Positions 25,070-32,431 of a stretch of DNA of 43,632 nt are shown here, piece by piece. The translations under genes and the position numbers were made by a program. The notes beneath the pieces were generated by a model that was not told the origin of the DNA, did no database searches, and was given only the letters and a program-made list of their open reading frames with translations. The stretch comes from UBA1731 sp964567665 (GTDB lineage Bacteria > Verrucomicrobiota > Kiritimatiellia > RFP12 > UBA1067): positions 1 through 43,632 of the forward strand of contig CAZMNN010000023.1 of the NCBI GenBank assembly GCA_964567665.1, written 5' to 3'. How positions within the stretch are numbered: position 1 is the stretch's first letter; each line of letters starts with the position of its first letter.

Positions 25070-26527
25070 ATGAAAACGAGCAGATTCATCCTTGCGGGCG
25101 CCTGCGCCCTTTCTTTTACCTCTGCGTTCGCCGCCATACGTGCGGTCACGCCAACCGCCTGGGACGGCGATCCGAACTGCTGGCAGATGAAACGCCATGC
25201 AGGAATGATGCAGAACATCAAGAACGGCGGCGCCAAGGTCGTCTTCATCGGCGATTCAATCACCCATTTTTGGGAGAGCCGCGGCGAGGTTCAGTGGAAC
25301 CGGTATTTTGCATCCGGCAAGTACAAGGCGCTCAACCTCGGAATCAGCGCAGACCGCACGGAGCATGTGCTTTGGCGTCTGACCGAAGGACGTGAGCTTG
25401 ACGGCTACGAGGCGAAGTGCATCCTTCTGATGATCGGCACGAACAACTCCGGGCATTTCTCCTTCAAGGATGAGCCGCCCGTCGATACGATCATGGGCAT
25501 ACGCAAGATTCTCGACGTCATCGCGGAGAAGCAGCCGAATGCGCGTACGATACTCACGGCGATATTTCCGCGTGGCGCCAATCCGTCCGATTCAGGACGG
25601 CGGCGCAATGACGTGGTCAACAAGGAGATATCCAAGTTTGCGGACGGCAAGCGCGTGATCTGGTGCGACTTCTCCGACAGGTACCTTGATGCGCAGGGAC
25701 GGCTCAGCCGTGAGCTGTTCCCAGATCAGCTGCATCCAAACGGACGCGGCTACGAAATCTGGGCGAGTGCGGTGATTCCGCTCATCGACGCCGTGCTTGA
25801 GGCGAAGCCGGACGAGTGCATCCCGTCCGTCTGGCCGGCCTGTGCGCGTGGCTACGTCTACGACGAGCCGCTCGCCGCACAGCCTGTGGCGTGTTCCTTC
25901 ACCGGCGGATGGTGGGCGACGCGCTGCCTTGAAAAGCGCAACGCGATCGTGGACGGCAAAGGCGCCGAGTATGATGTCGTGATGGTTGGCGATTCCATTA
26001 CGCACCGCTGGGAGCGCGATGGCGGCGAAGGCCGTCAGCTCTTTGCTGAACTGAAGAAGACGTACCGCATCCTGAATCTCGGCTACGGCGGCGATCGCAC
26101 CGAAAACGTGATATGGCGCATGGAGAACGGCGAGCTTGAAGGCTACAAGGCAAAGCTCTTCACCGTGATGATCGGCACGAACAACGATGACCGCAACCCT
26201 GCCGCAGTCGCGGCGGGCGTGAAGCGCGTCGTTGAGGGGATAAAGGCGAAGCATCCGGAGTCGAAGATAGCGCTCATGCCGATCTTCCCGCGTGGCGCGA
26301 CGGCGCAGGATGCGCGTCGCGTCGCAAACGAAAAGGTCAATGCGCTCATCAAGCCGCTTGCGGACGGCAAGACCGTGCTTTGGCTCGATTTCAACAAGAA
26401 CTTCCTCGGCGCCGACGGAACGCTCTCCAAGGAAGTGATGAACGATCTGCTTCATCCGAACGAGAAGGGGTACAAGATCTGGTTCGACGCGATTCTTCCC
26501 GTGTTCAAGGAAGTCTGCGGCAAGTGA
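25070..26527 (+). CDS. Secreted tandem SGNH/GDSL hydrolase (two catalytic domains)
   Basis: A 485-residue exported protein with two consecutive SGNH domains of the platelet-activating-factor acetylhydrolase-like type. Domain 1 (about 55-245): FIGDSITHFW with Ser63, LNLGISADRTEHVLWR, LMIGTNNSG and DQLHPNGRGY. Domain 2 (about 300-480): VGDSITHRW with Ser309, LNLGYGGDRTENVIWR, VMIGTNNDD and DLLHPNEKGY. Both Ser-Gly-Asn-Asp/His sets look intact, so it is an internal duplication. Expected activity is deacetylation or ester hydrolysis of glycans. The signal peptide is MKTSRFILAG...SAFA/AIRA. I chose the ATG over the GTG two codons earlier because the promoter -10 sits 7 nt before it: the transcript would be leaderless. 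Its stop overlaps the thiD start codon by 4 nt (GTGA). Confidence 0.88.
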   Translation: MKTSRFILAGACALSFTSAFAAIRAVTPTAWDGDPNCWQMKRHAGMMQNIKNGGAKVVFIGDSITHFWESRGEVQWNRYFASGKYKALNLGISADRTEHVLWRLTEGRELDGYEAKCILLMIGTNNSGHFSFKDEPPVDTIMGIRKILDVIAEKQPNARTILTAIFPRGANPSDSGRRRNDVVNKEISKFADGKRVIWCDFSDRYLDAQGRLSRELFPDQLHPNGRGYEIWASAVIPLIDAVLEAKPDECIPSVWPACARGYVYDEPLAAQPVACSFTGGWWATRCLEKRNAIVDGKGAEYDVVMVGDSITHRWERDGGEGRQLFAELKKTYRILNLGYGGDRTENVIWRMENGELEGYKAKLFTVMIGTNNDDRNPAAVAAGVKRVVEGIKAKHPESKIALMPIFPRGATAQDARRVANEKVNALIKPLADGKTVLWLDFNKNFLGADGTLSKEVMNDLLHPNEKGYKIWFDAILPVFKEVCGK

Positions 26528-27327
26528 AGCCGCCGGTGAAGCCGTGCTGCCTGACTGTCGCCGGCAGCGATTCCGGCGGCAATGCCGGCGTACAGGCCGA
26601 CCTAAGGGCGTTCCATGCCTATGGTCTGCACGGCTGCACCGTGTTCACTGCGCTTACGGCGCAGAATCCGGGCGGAGTGTCCGCCATCCACGCAGTGCCG
26701 CCCGGATTCATCGCTGCGCAGCTTGACGCCGTGCTCGGTACGTATTCGGTGGCGGCGTTGAAGACCGGAATGATTGCCGATCCGGCGGCGGTTGAAGTGG
26801 TGGCAGGATGTCTTGCGGCGCATCCGGGTATCGCCAAGGTCGTCGATCCGGTGATGATTGCGACAAGCGGCGCCAGGCTAATGGCGGAAAGTGCGGTGGA
26901 GGTGTTCGTGAAGAACCTTCTGCCGCTTGCGACTGTCGTCACCCCGAACATCCCTGAGGCCGCGGCTCTTTCCGGCATCGGCATCGGCTGCCGGGCGGAT
27001 GTGCAGGAGGCGGCAAAGCGCATCCATGGCGAATGTGGATGTGCGGTTCTCGTGAAGGGCGGACACGCCGTCGGCGATCTGGTTGAGGCGGAAGATACGC
27101 TTTATGACGGCGCAACGTTTCTCTCCGTGACGATGCCGTGGATTGCCTCTCCCGTCTCGACACATGGCACGGGATGCTCCCTCTCCGCAGCGATTGCGGC
27201 GGAGCTTGCGACAGGCCGCAGCCTTGCGGACGCCGTACGGGGCGCGAAGGATTATGTGCACAGGGCGATTGCGGGTTCGTTCTATGTAGGCGACGGCTGC
27301 GGTGTTCTTGGATTTGTCGAACGGTAG
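26524..27327 (+). CDS. thiD: Hydroxymethylpyrimidine (phosphate) kinase ThiD
   Basis: A 267-residue ribokinase-family enzyme phosphorylating HMP and HMP-phosphate for thiamine synthesis. The N-terminus TVAGSDSGGNAGVQADLRAF, the segment VVDPVMIATSGARL, VTPNIPEAAALSG, VLVKGGHA and the catalytic/anion-hole block STHGTGCSLSAAIAAELA are diagnostic. The start GTG at 26524 overlaps the stop of the tandem SGNH gene (GTGA), with AAGGAAG about 10 nt upstream; a second GTG at 26539 is a weaker alternative. Coupling to a secreted hydrolase is functionally odd. thiC lies 7 kb away under a TPP riboswitch, while no riboswitch precedes this unit. Confidence 0.93.
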   Translation: MKPPVKPCCLTVAGSDSGGNAGVQADLRAFHAYGLHGCTVFTALTAQNPGGVSAIHAVPPGFIAAQLDAVLGTYSVAALKTGMIADPAAVEVVAGCLAAHPGIAKVVDPVMIATSGARLMAESAVEVFVKNLLPLATVVTPNIPEAAALSGIGIGCRADVQEAAKRIHGECGCAVLVKGGHAVGDLVEAEDTLYDGATFLSVTMPWIASPVSTHGTGCSLSAAIAAELATGRSLADAVRGAKDYVHRAIAGSFYVGDGCGVLGFVER

Positions 27328-27375
27328 CGCATTTTGCCGAATTTTGGCGGTGCTTATGGCGGCAATGCGGCGTAT

Positions 27376-27385
27376 GTGGTAAAAT
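27376..27385 (+). promoter_or_regulatory. Extended -10 promoter of metF-tilS-SGNH
   Basis: TGTGGTAAAAT with hexamer TAAAAT at 27380-27385, followed by ATGCGCG. The leader is about 45 nt and too short for a known SAM or folate riboswitch. Confidence 0.6.
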
Positions 27386-27438
27386 ATGCGCGTTTATACC
27401 GAATGAAGAAGATAGAACGAAGTATCTAAAGGCATAGA

Positions 27439-28311
27439 ATGAAAACCGCCGAGATGTTTGCCAAGGGAACCGTATTTTCCCTTGAGATTTTTCCGCCTAA
27501 ACCCGATGCTGACGAAAGCGTGATATACCGTACGCTTGAGCAGTTGACCGACATCAGCCCTGATTTCATAAGCGTTACGTATGGCGCGGGCGGCGGAAAG
27601 AACGGGTGCAAGACGATACAGATCGCATCCGACATAAAAAGCAAATACGGAGTTGAAAGTGTTGCGCATCTACCCTGCATCAGCCTCACGAAGGAGCTTG
27701 CGGTGGAGATCCTCGACAGTATGCGCCGGAACGGAATAGAGAACGTGCTGGCGTTGCGCGGCGACCGTCCGGAGGGCGAAGTGCCGCCGGGAGACTTCCT
27801 TCACGCCAGCGACCTGGTGTCGTTCATCCGCGAGAGGTACGACTGCAACGTCATCGCGGCGTGCTATCCTGAGGTTCATCCCGAAAGCCGGAATGCTATC
27901 GATGACCTGAAATGGCTGAAGCACAAGGTGGACTGCGGGGTGAACCACCTGATTTCGCAGCTGTCGCTCGACAACAGGTTCTTCTTCGATTTCATGGAAA
28001 AGGCGAGGATAGCCGGCATTGACATTCCGATCGAGGCCGGCATAATGCCTGTAACCAACAAAAGGCAGATAGAGCGGATGGTCAAGCTGTGCGGGATAGA
28101 GCTTCCCAGAAAGTTCATGCGCGTCCTTGAGAAGTACGGCGACAATCCCACAGCCTTGCGCGATGCCGGGATTGCGTACGCCGTAGACCAGGTCGCGGAT
28201 CTCGTTGCGGGCGGAGTTGATGGAATCCACCTCTACACAATGAACAACTCCTACATCGCGCACAGGATATACGATGCCGTGCAGACGCTCATACAGGGGG
28301 GGCGGCAGTAG
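27439..28311 (+). CDS. metF: 5,10-methylenetetrahydrofolate reductase
   Basis: A 290-residue FAD-dependent TIM-barrel enzyme reducing methylene-THF to methyl-THF for methionine synthesis. Typical features are FSLEIFPPK near the N-terminus, DFISVTYGAGGG, HLPCISLTKE, NVLALRGDRP, KVDCGVNHLISQLSLDN, AGIMPVTNKRQIERM and the C-terminal GVDGIHLYTMNNS. Length fits the compact bacterial enzyme. The AAAGG about 8 nt before the ATG is the Shine-Dalgarno. It leads a transcript continuing into tilS 38 nt downstream. Confidence 0.95.
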   Translation: MKTAEMFAKGTVFSLEIFPPKPDADESVIYRTLEQLTDISPDFISVTYGAGGGKNGCKTIQIASDIKSKYGVESVAHLPCISLTKELAVEILDSMRRNGIENVLALRGDRPEGEVPPGDFLHASDLVSFIRERYDCNVIAACYPEVHPESRNAIDDLKWLKHKVDCGVNHLISQLSLDNRFFFDFMEKARIAGIDIPIEAGIMPVTNKRQIERMVKLCGIELPRKFMRVLEKYGDNPTALRDAGIAYAVDQVADLVAGGVDGIHLYTMNNSYIAHRIYDAVQTLIQGGRQ

Positions 28312-28349
28312 TCAGTATGGCGTGAAACGGGAGAACGCGGAGATTTCCG

Positions 28350-29456
28350 ATGCCGGGTGAGCGTTTAAGGGTTGGACTTGCGGTCTCAGGCGGAGCCGAT
28401 TCAACTGCGCTGCTTGTGCTGATGGCGCAGTTGCGGGAATCCCATGGATTCGATGCGGTGGTGCTGCATGTGGATCATGGACTGCGCAGGGAATCTCCGG
28501 AGGACGCAGCGTTTGTGCGGAAGCTCGCCTGTGATTTCGGTCTGCCGTTCCATGGGTTCAGGGCCAAAGTCGTGCGACGCAAGGGCGAATCGGTGGAGAT
28601 GGCGGCGCGTCGTGTGCGTCTCGGCTTTTTTGCGAATGCGATGAAGCGCCATCATCTTGACTGCATAGCCACCGGACACCACATGGATGATGTTGCGGAG
28701 ACGTTCATCATGCGGTTGAAGAGGTCATCGGGCGCAGACGGGCTTGCTGGACTCAAGCCGGTGAGCTTTGTTGACGGAATCGTGTTCATACGTCCGCTTC
28801 TCAACGTGCGCGGATGCGATCTCCGGAGGTTTCTGACGGAACGCGGAATGTCCTGGCGAGAGGATGCCACCAACGCCGACACATCCATTCTCCGGAACAA
28901 GGTGCGCCACGTTATCCTGCCGTTTCTTGAGCGGGAGCTGGATCCTGACATCGTGGCGCACATCTGCCGCAGCGCCGGATATCTTCGCGAGTGCTGCGGA
29001 GGTGCGCTCCATGCGCAAAGGCCGGTGGTTGATGCGCCGTCGGTGGAGGATGGCTCGAATCGCCGCGATGTCGGCGAACAGGTCCGGTATGTCCTTGAGA
29101 TCGGCGAGACGGTTGGGTTTGAGCGGACTGCGCCAGGGATTGGTCGGTTGCCGGCCAGCGCCTCGTTTGATGCTGATGCGCTTCGAGGGCGTTCGATGGA
29201 GGTACGGAGGTGGAGTCCGGGAGATTGGATGCGTCCATGCGGATTCCCGCACCGCCGTAAGCTGCAGGACATCTTCGTGACGGCAAAAGTGCCGTCGGAC
29301 GTGCGGCGTTCCGTGCCGATAGTCGCAGATGCGGATACGGGAGAGGTGCTGTGGATTCCGGGATATCGTGTTTCGGAATCGGTCAAGGTGCTGTCTCCGG
29401 ATGCACCGTCTGTCCGTTTCATTCTGTCAGTGGATAACCAAGAAAAGGAGAAGTGA
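28350..29456 (+). CDS. tilS: tRNA(Ile)-lysidine synthase
   Basis: A 368-residue cytoplasmic ATP-pyrophosphatase that converts C34 of tRNA-Ile2 to lysidine, essential for decoding AUA. The PP-loop is LAVSGGADSTALLVL (residues 9-23). HVDHGLRRES, ATGHHMDDVAETFIMRL, GLKPVSFVDGIVFIRPLLNV and REDATNADTSILRNKVRHVILP are family hallmarks. A C-terminal domain contains VRRWSPGDWMRPCGFPHRRKLQDIFVTAKVP and WIPGYRVSESVKV. It ends 2 nt before the next gene's start codon. Confidence 0.95.
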   Translation: MPGERLRVGLAVSGGADSTALLVLMAQLRESHGFDAVVLHVDHGLRRESPEDAAFVRKLACDFGLPFHGFRAKVVRRKGESVEMAARRVRLGFFANAMKRHHLDCIATGHHMDDVAETFIMRLKRSSGADGLAGLKPVSFVDGIVFIRPLLNVRGCDLRRFLTERGMSWREDATNADTSILRNKVRHVILPFLERELDPDIVAHICRSAGYLRECCGGALHAQRPVVDAPSVEDGSNRRDVGEQVRYVLEIGETVGFERTAPGIGRLPASASFDADALRGRSMEVRRWSPGDWMRPCGFPHRRKLQDIFVTAKVPSDVRRSVPIVADADTGEVLWIPGYRVSESVKVLSPDAPSVRFILSVDNQEKEK

Positions 29457-29458
29457 AG

Positions 29459-30328
29459 ATGTCGTTTAAAGGTTTGCTGGTTGCGGCTGCGGTTGCGCCG
29501 CTGTGTGCGTATGCCTCAGTGGAGCCGCATCCGTGGAGCGGAAAGAAGGTGGTTTACTTCGGCGATTCTGTCACTGATCCGGCGCAGGTGAAGAGTTGCG
29601 GACACAGCGTCTACTGGAAGTATCTCCAGGAACTTCATGGAATCGAGCCTCATGTGTATGCGGTGAACGGGTATCAGTGGGATCGCATCTATCCCCTTAC
29701 GCAGAAGATGAAGGAGGAAATGGGAAATTCGCCGGATGCGATTCTCATCTTCCTCGGCACAAACGACTACAATGCGAGCGTTCCGATCGGGGAGTGGTAT
29801 GACGTGGCGGAAGAGGACGTAAACAGGAACGGCGTGACGGCGCGGATGCCGAGGCGGCGTTTTGCGAAAGGCATGAAGACGTTTCGCGGACGGATCAACA
29901 CCGTGATGGAGTACCTCAAGCGGAATTTTACGGATCAGCAGATAGTTTTGATGACGCCTCTGCATCGCGGCTACGCCACGTTCGGCGAGACGAACGTGCA
30001 GCCGCCGGAGAGCGTTCCCAACGCGCTTGGCCTTTACATTGAGGATTATGTCGCCGTCATTCGCGAAGCGGCTGACGTGTGGTCGGTGCCGCTCATCGAT
30101 CTCTATCGCGACAGCGGACTCTATCCGGCCGATCCCGCCTACGCCAAGTATTTCCGCGACGGCGGCGAGAACGGCAAGGACAACCTTCATCCGAACGGTC
30201 TCGGACATCTGCGTCTGGCCCGAACGATTGCCGCAAGGCTGCGTACGCTGCCGCCCGGATTCAAGGAGACGTCTGCGCCGAAGATCTGCGGGCAGGATGC
30301 GCAGACTTCCGGTGTTGCAGAACGTTAA
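29459..30328 (+). CDS. Secreted SGNH/GDSL hydrolase
   Basis: A 289-residue exported protein with signal peptide MSFKGLLVAAAVAPLCAYA. The SGNH blocks are YFGDSVTD (Ser37), a Gly block around residues 60-70 (VNGYQW), IFLGTNDYN, and DNLHPNGLGH (Asp/His). The ATG at 29459 is 8 nt after AAGGAG; a GTG 6 nt earlier is too close to it. It differs from the tandem SGNH protein of 25.1-26.5 kb: blocks are more widely spaced and there is one domain. Likely an esterase acting on extracellular or periplasmic glycans. It is the third gene of the metF unit, downstream of tilS. Confidence 0.88.
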   Translation: MSFKGLLVAAAVAPLCAYASVEPHPWSGKKVVYFGDSVTDPAQVKSCGHSVYWKYLQELHGIEPHVYAVNGYQWDRIYPLTQKMKEEMGNSPDAILIFLGTNDYNASVPIGEWYDVAEEDVNRNGVTARMPRRRFAKGMKTFRGRINTVMEYLKRNFTDQQIVLMTPLHRGYATFGETNVQPPESVPNALGLYIEDYVAVIREAADVWSVPLIDLYRDSGLYPADPAYAKYFRDGGENGKDNLHPNGLGHLRLARTIAARLRTLPPGFKETSAPKICGQDAQTSGVAER

Positions 30329-30333
30329 AAGAT

Positions 30334-30362
30334 TTGTTTCCTGAATTCGTTTGGAGTATAAT
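30334..30362 (+). promoter_or_regulatory. Promoter of the poly-G-interrupted gene
   Basis: TTGTTT (30334-30339), a 17-nt spacer and TATAAT (30357-30362), followed by TCCTCGC. The transcript start is predicted near 30369, with AAGGAG at 30386-30391 and ATG at 30399. Confidence 0.6.
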
Positions 30363-30398
30363 TCCTCGCATAACTTCTATTTGAAAAGGAGAAGGGTT

Positions 30399-31168
30399 AT
30401 GAAGACAGGCAGATTGGTTGTGGCATTCGTTTTTACGCTTTGCGGAATGGTGGCGCAAGGGGGGGGGGGCAGTCCTGTGACGCCACTAACATCCTGACAA
30501 AGGTGCAGAACAGGGTTTTGTCTGCGAAGACCCTGTGCGTGAAGGTGCGTGAAGAGGTCAAGGGTCAGAAAATAGAAACAAGGCTTATATCCAAGCAACT
30601 GACTAAGGATGTCCTGTCGTTTCGCCAGGAAGTCCATGCGGTCGACAGAAATGTGCAGCCGTTCATACAGGTGATGAACAGAAACAAGCTGTACAATTTT
30701 CCGACGGGTTGTGGAGATGTGATGGTAAGGATGCAGTTCCTTGAGAAAAAGGCAACTACCTTGGTAGCAAAACTTTTCTTTTCAAAAGGCCGAGTCGAAT
30801 TGCTCAAGGATGGTGAAAAGGTCTGCACGATACGCTATGCCTGTACGCCTGAAGAAGTTACGGAGTGGTTCAATGGGCTGAAGGATACCTTTGGAAAGGT
30901 CATCACACGCGATATGGTTCCTGCCGTGATGGAATATGTAGTTGACAAGGAAAATATGCTTCTGAATGAGGTCGTTCTCTATTCTGACTGTGGTCGGCTT
31001 GTGAAGCGGCAGACATTCCACGATTGGAAAATAGACGGCCCAGTGGCGGATTCTAACTTTGAGCTTCCGCAGAATTATAGAATGTATACGGCAAAAACGC
31101 TGCAGGAGGGGGAGCGAATTGATGCGGAACTCCTCAAGAAGGCGTTGTCTATGCAGAAAGGCAAGTAG
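30399..31168 (+). CDS. LolA-like exported protein, frame broken at an 11-G tract (candidate phase-variable)
   Basis: The ATG at 30399 has a perfect Shine-Dalgarno (AAGGAG, 7 nt) and encodes a signal peptide, MKTGRLVVAFVFTLCGMVAQ. At residue 21 it meets a run of eleven G (30459-30469), and with this count the frame stops after 12 more codons. In the +2 frame, from the same G run onward, about 233 residues of clean coding sequence continue to 31168. A tract of 9 or 12 G would join the halves into about 256-257 residues. The mature part resembles the LolA/lipoprotein-carrier fold: VLSFRQEVHAV, LFFSKGRVELLKDGEKVCTIRYA, NEVVLYSDCGRLVKRQTFHDWKI and NFELPQNYRMYT. As sequenced it would be off. A TTG at 30440 could start the second frame but lacks a Shine-Dalgarno and a signal peptide. 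Confidence 0.7.
30459..30469 (+). repeat. Poly-G tract (G11) inside the signal-peptide/mature boundary
   Basis: Eleven consecutive G after a CAA codon. Being a long homopolymer at the junction between the signal peptide and the mature protein, it is a classic slipped-strand position: gain of one or loss of two G restores the frame. A sequencing or assembly miscount of one base is the obvious alternative. Confidence 0.9.
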
Positions 31169-31177
31169 GTCCTCCGC

Positions 31178-31199
31178 ACGCATCGACATGTCGATGCGT
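31178..31199. repeat. Perfect 22-bp palindrome after the LolA-like gene
   Basis: Positions 31178-31199 form an uninterrupted perfect palindrome (arm ACGCATCGACA, centre between 31188 and 31189). There is no loop and no U-run, so it is a poor intrinsic terminator. It could be an operator, a bidirectional transcription stop of a different type, or a methylation/recombination site. It lies 10 bp after the stop codon of the poly-G gene. Confidence 0.75.
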
Positions 31200-31379
31200 C
31201 CAAACAGGCAAAAGGGCGGCCGGAATATCTATCAATCCGCTCTTGAAATCCGACACATTTTTATGTTCGGTAGATTATCTCTTGCCGTGATTCAAAAGCA
31301 GACAGAGATACATAAACTGTCTACGGTGTTCGCCATTGCGATGGAACTCGCCAAGCGCTACATTCAAAAGAAAATATAA
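31188..31379 (+). CDS. Doubtful 63-residue ORF
   Basis: An ORF with its ATG at the centre of the 22-bp palindrome runs 63 codons to TAA at 31377-31379. It is basic (about 14 Lys/Arg) with a hydrophobic middle (IFMFGRLSLAVI) and ends AMELAKRYIQKKI. There is no Shine-Dalgarno and I recognise no family. It is the only candidate gene in the stretch 31200-31386 before the poly-G promoter. It may be a remnant or non-coding. Confidence 0.2.
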   Translation: MSMRPNRQKGGRNIYQSALEIRHIFMFGRLSLAVIQKQTEIHKLSTVFAIAMELAKRYIQKKI

Positions 31380-31386
31380 TTTGTAC

Positions 31387-31418
31387 TTGACGGGGGGGGG
31401 GGGGGTATTTTGTACAAT
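31387..31418 (+). promoter_or_regulatory. Promoter with G14 in the spacer (candidate phase-variable)
   Basis: TTGACG (31387-31392) and TACAAT (31413-31418) are separated by 20 nt (31393-31412), of which 13 belong to a run of 14 G (31392-31405). After the -10 comes ACGCGC, as at other promoters in this window. The optimal spacer is about 17 nt, which an 11-G tract would give. The promoter as sequenced is therefore predicted to be weak, and slippage should tune it. It lies upstream of the DUF4190-like gene at 31623. Confidence 0.6.
31392..31405 (+). repeat. Poly-G tract (G14) between promoter hexamers
   Basis: Fourteen consecutive G, the longest homopolymer I see in the window. It begins with the last base of the putative -35 hexamer. 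It is 0.9 kb from the G11 tract; I see no third G tract of this size in the window. Confidence 0.9.
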
Positions 31419-31428
31419 ACGCGCATTT

Positions 31429-31529
31429 ATGAGAAAATCAGAAATGCGGCAGAAATGAAGAACGTAGATGTGCACTTTGCGGAAGCAGCGGCAACGGTAT
31501 CGAAGTGGGTGTGCTTAAAGGTGCATTAA
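31429..31529 (+). other. Two overlapping mini-ORFs in the leader
   Basis: Ten nt after the -10 of the poly-G promoter, ATG at 31429 opens a 9-codon ORF (MRKSEMRQK). Its stop overlaps by ATGA a second, 24-codon ORF (31455-31529, MKNVDVHF...). Neither has a Shine-Dalgarno. They could be leader peptides of the roughly 200-nt leader before the DUF4190-like gene, or chance. The rest, 31530-31622, is AT-rich with an A-rich run before the gene and shows no hairpin I trust. Confidence 0.25.
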
Positions 31530-31622
31530 ACCTTAGTCGCTGGAAATTGCTTGGATTTCTTTGGGATGTTCCCGAAGATTGTAAACAAACAAAACACAAA
31601 CAAAGAAAAAAAGGAGTAGAAA

Positions 31623-31925
31623 ATGGGTGTAGCGTCAATGGTGTTGGGAATCGTGGGACTTGTGCTGTCGTTTGTCCCCTGTTTTGGGGCATACGCACTG
31701 TTTATCACCATTCCAGGCATTGTTTTGGGTCGCAAGGCCATGAAGAATGCCGCCAAGACAGGAAGTGGCAAGGGGATGGCCATTGCGGGATTTGTCACAT
31801 CAATCGTCGGTACGTGTGTTGCCGGATATTGGTGTCTGGTGATTGGAGCTGTGGCGGAAAGTGCGGATGAATTGTCGAATTTCTCCGGGGAAGTGCTTTC
31901 TACGTTGAATTTGGCAATGCGTTGA
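31623..31925 (+). CDS. Small DUF4190-like membrane protein
   Basis: A 100-residue inner-membrane protein with AAGGAG 6 nt before the ATG. It has a first hydrophobic hairpin (MVLGIVGLVLSFVPCFGAYALFITIPGIVLG), a basic loop (RKAMKNAAKTGSGKG) and another helix (MAIAGFVTSIVGTCVAGYWCLVIGAV). That arrangement is typical of DUF4190 proteins. No catalytic residues. The next gene is DUF2752-like; I recall such small membrane proteins often being paired with DUF2752 in Bacteroidota and PVC genomes. Expression probably depends on the poly-G promoter. The region is AT-richer than the neighbouring housekeeping genes. Confidence 0.65.
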   Translation: MGVASMVLGIVGLVLSFVPCFGAYALFITIPGIVLGRKAMKNAAKTGSGKGMAIAGFVTSIVGTCVAGYWCLVIGAVAESADELSNFSGEVLSTLNLAMR

Positions 31926-31957
31926 AGAGCCTGTAAGTAAAACTGTTCATAAGGCAT

Positions 31958-32362
31958 ATGGATCAAGGCCACAATGATGCCTCCCACGGGACTTCGGTAT
32001 ACCGGTTTGTCAATCGGATGCTCATTCTCGTGGGAGGCGTATTGTGTGCGTTGATCGCGGTGTCGTATAGATTTGAGTTGGGTGTGTGCGGTCTGCGGGC
32101 GCTTTGTGGGCGAGAGTGCGTGCTTTGCGGATGCACGAGGGATTTTTTTGCCTTGCTCAACGGGCGGATGGCATTCATCAATCCGCAAAGCGGTTTGATT
32201 TTCATGTTGCTGTTCGCACAGTTGTGCTATCGTTCGCTGATGTCTTTTCTTCCGGCGGGGAAAAAGGTATGGATTTGCGATGCCATAGTCAGCGGAGGAA
32301 TTTTGCTGGTTTTTGAAATGGCCAATTTTGAAGTGCTGTACGCAGCGGCTTCTGCGTCTTGA
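31958..32362 (+). CDS. DUF2752-like membrane protein
   Basis: A 134-residue protein with three predicted helices: residues about 20-38, about 72-90 and about 105-130. Between the first two is the DUF2752 hallmark, a Cys-rich C-VL-C-G-C-TRDFFALLNGRMAFINPQSG, equivalent to the CPxCGxTRA...L..G....A...NP consensus. The function of the family is unknown. It lies 32 nt after the DUF4190-like gene with a modest AAGG before the ATG, so they are likely co-transcribed. Confidence 0.65.
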   Translation: MDQGHNDASHGTSVYRFVNRMLILVGGVLCALIAVSYRFELGVCGLRALCGRECVLCGCTRDFFALLNGRMAFINPQSGLIFMLLFAQLCYRSLMSFLPAGKKVWICDAIVSGGILLVFEMANFEVLYAAASAS

Positions 32363-32431
32363 GATGATTTGGCATCGTCACCTGCCGTTGATCGGGGTGT
32401 CTGCACGAAAAATGGGCAGAGGGATGAATCA

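Noticed and set aside
30440..30470. A TTG start for the downstream frame of the LolA-like gene, making the poly-G irrelevant
   Set aside because: There is no Shine-Dalgarno and it would lose the signal peptide, whereas the ATG at 30399 has both; kept only as an alternative.
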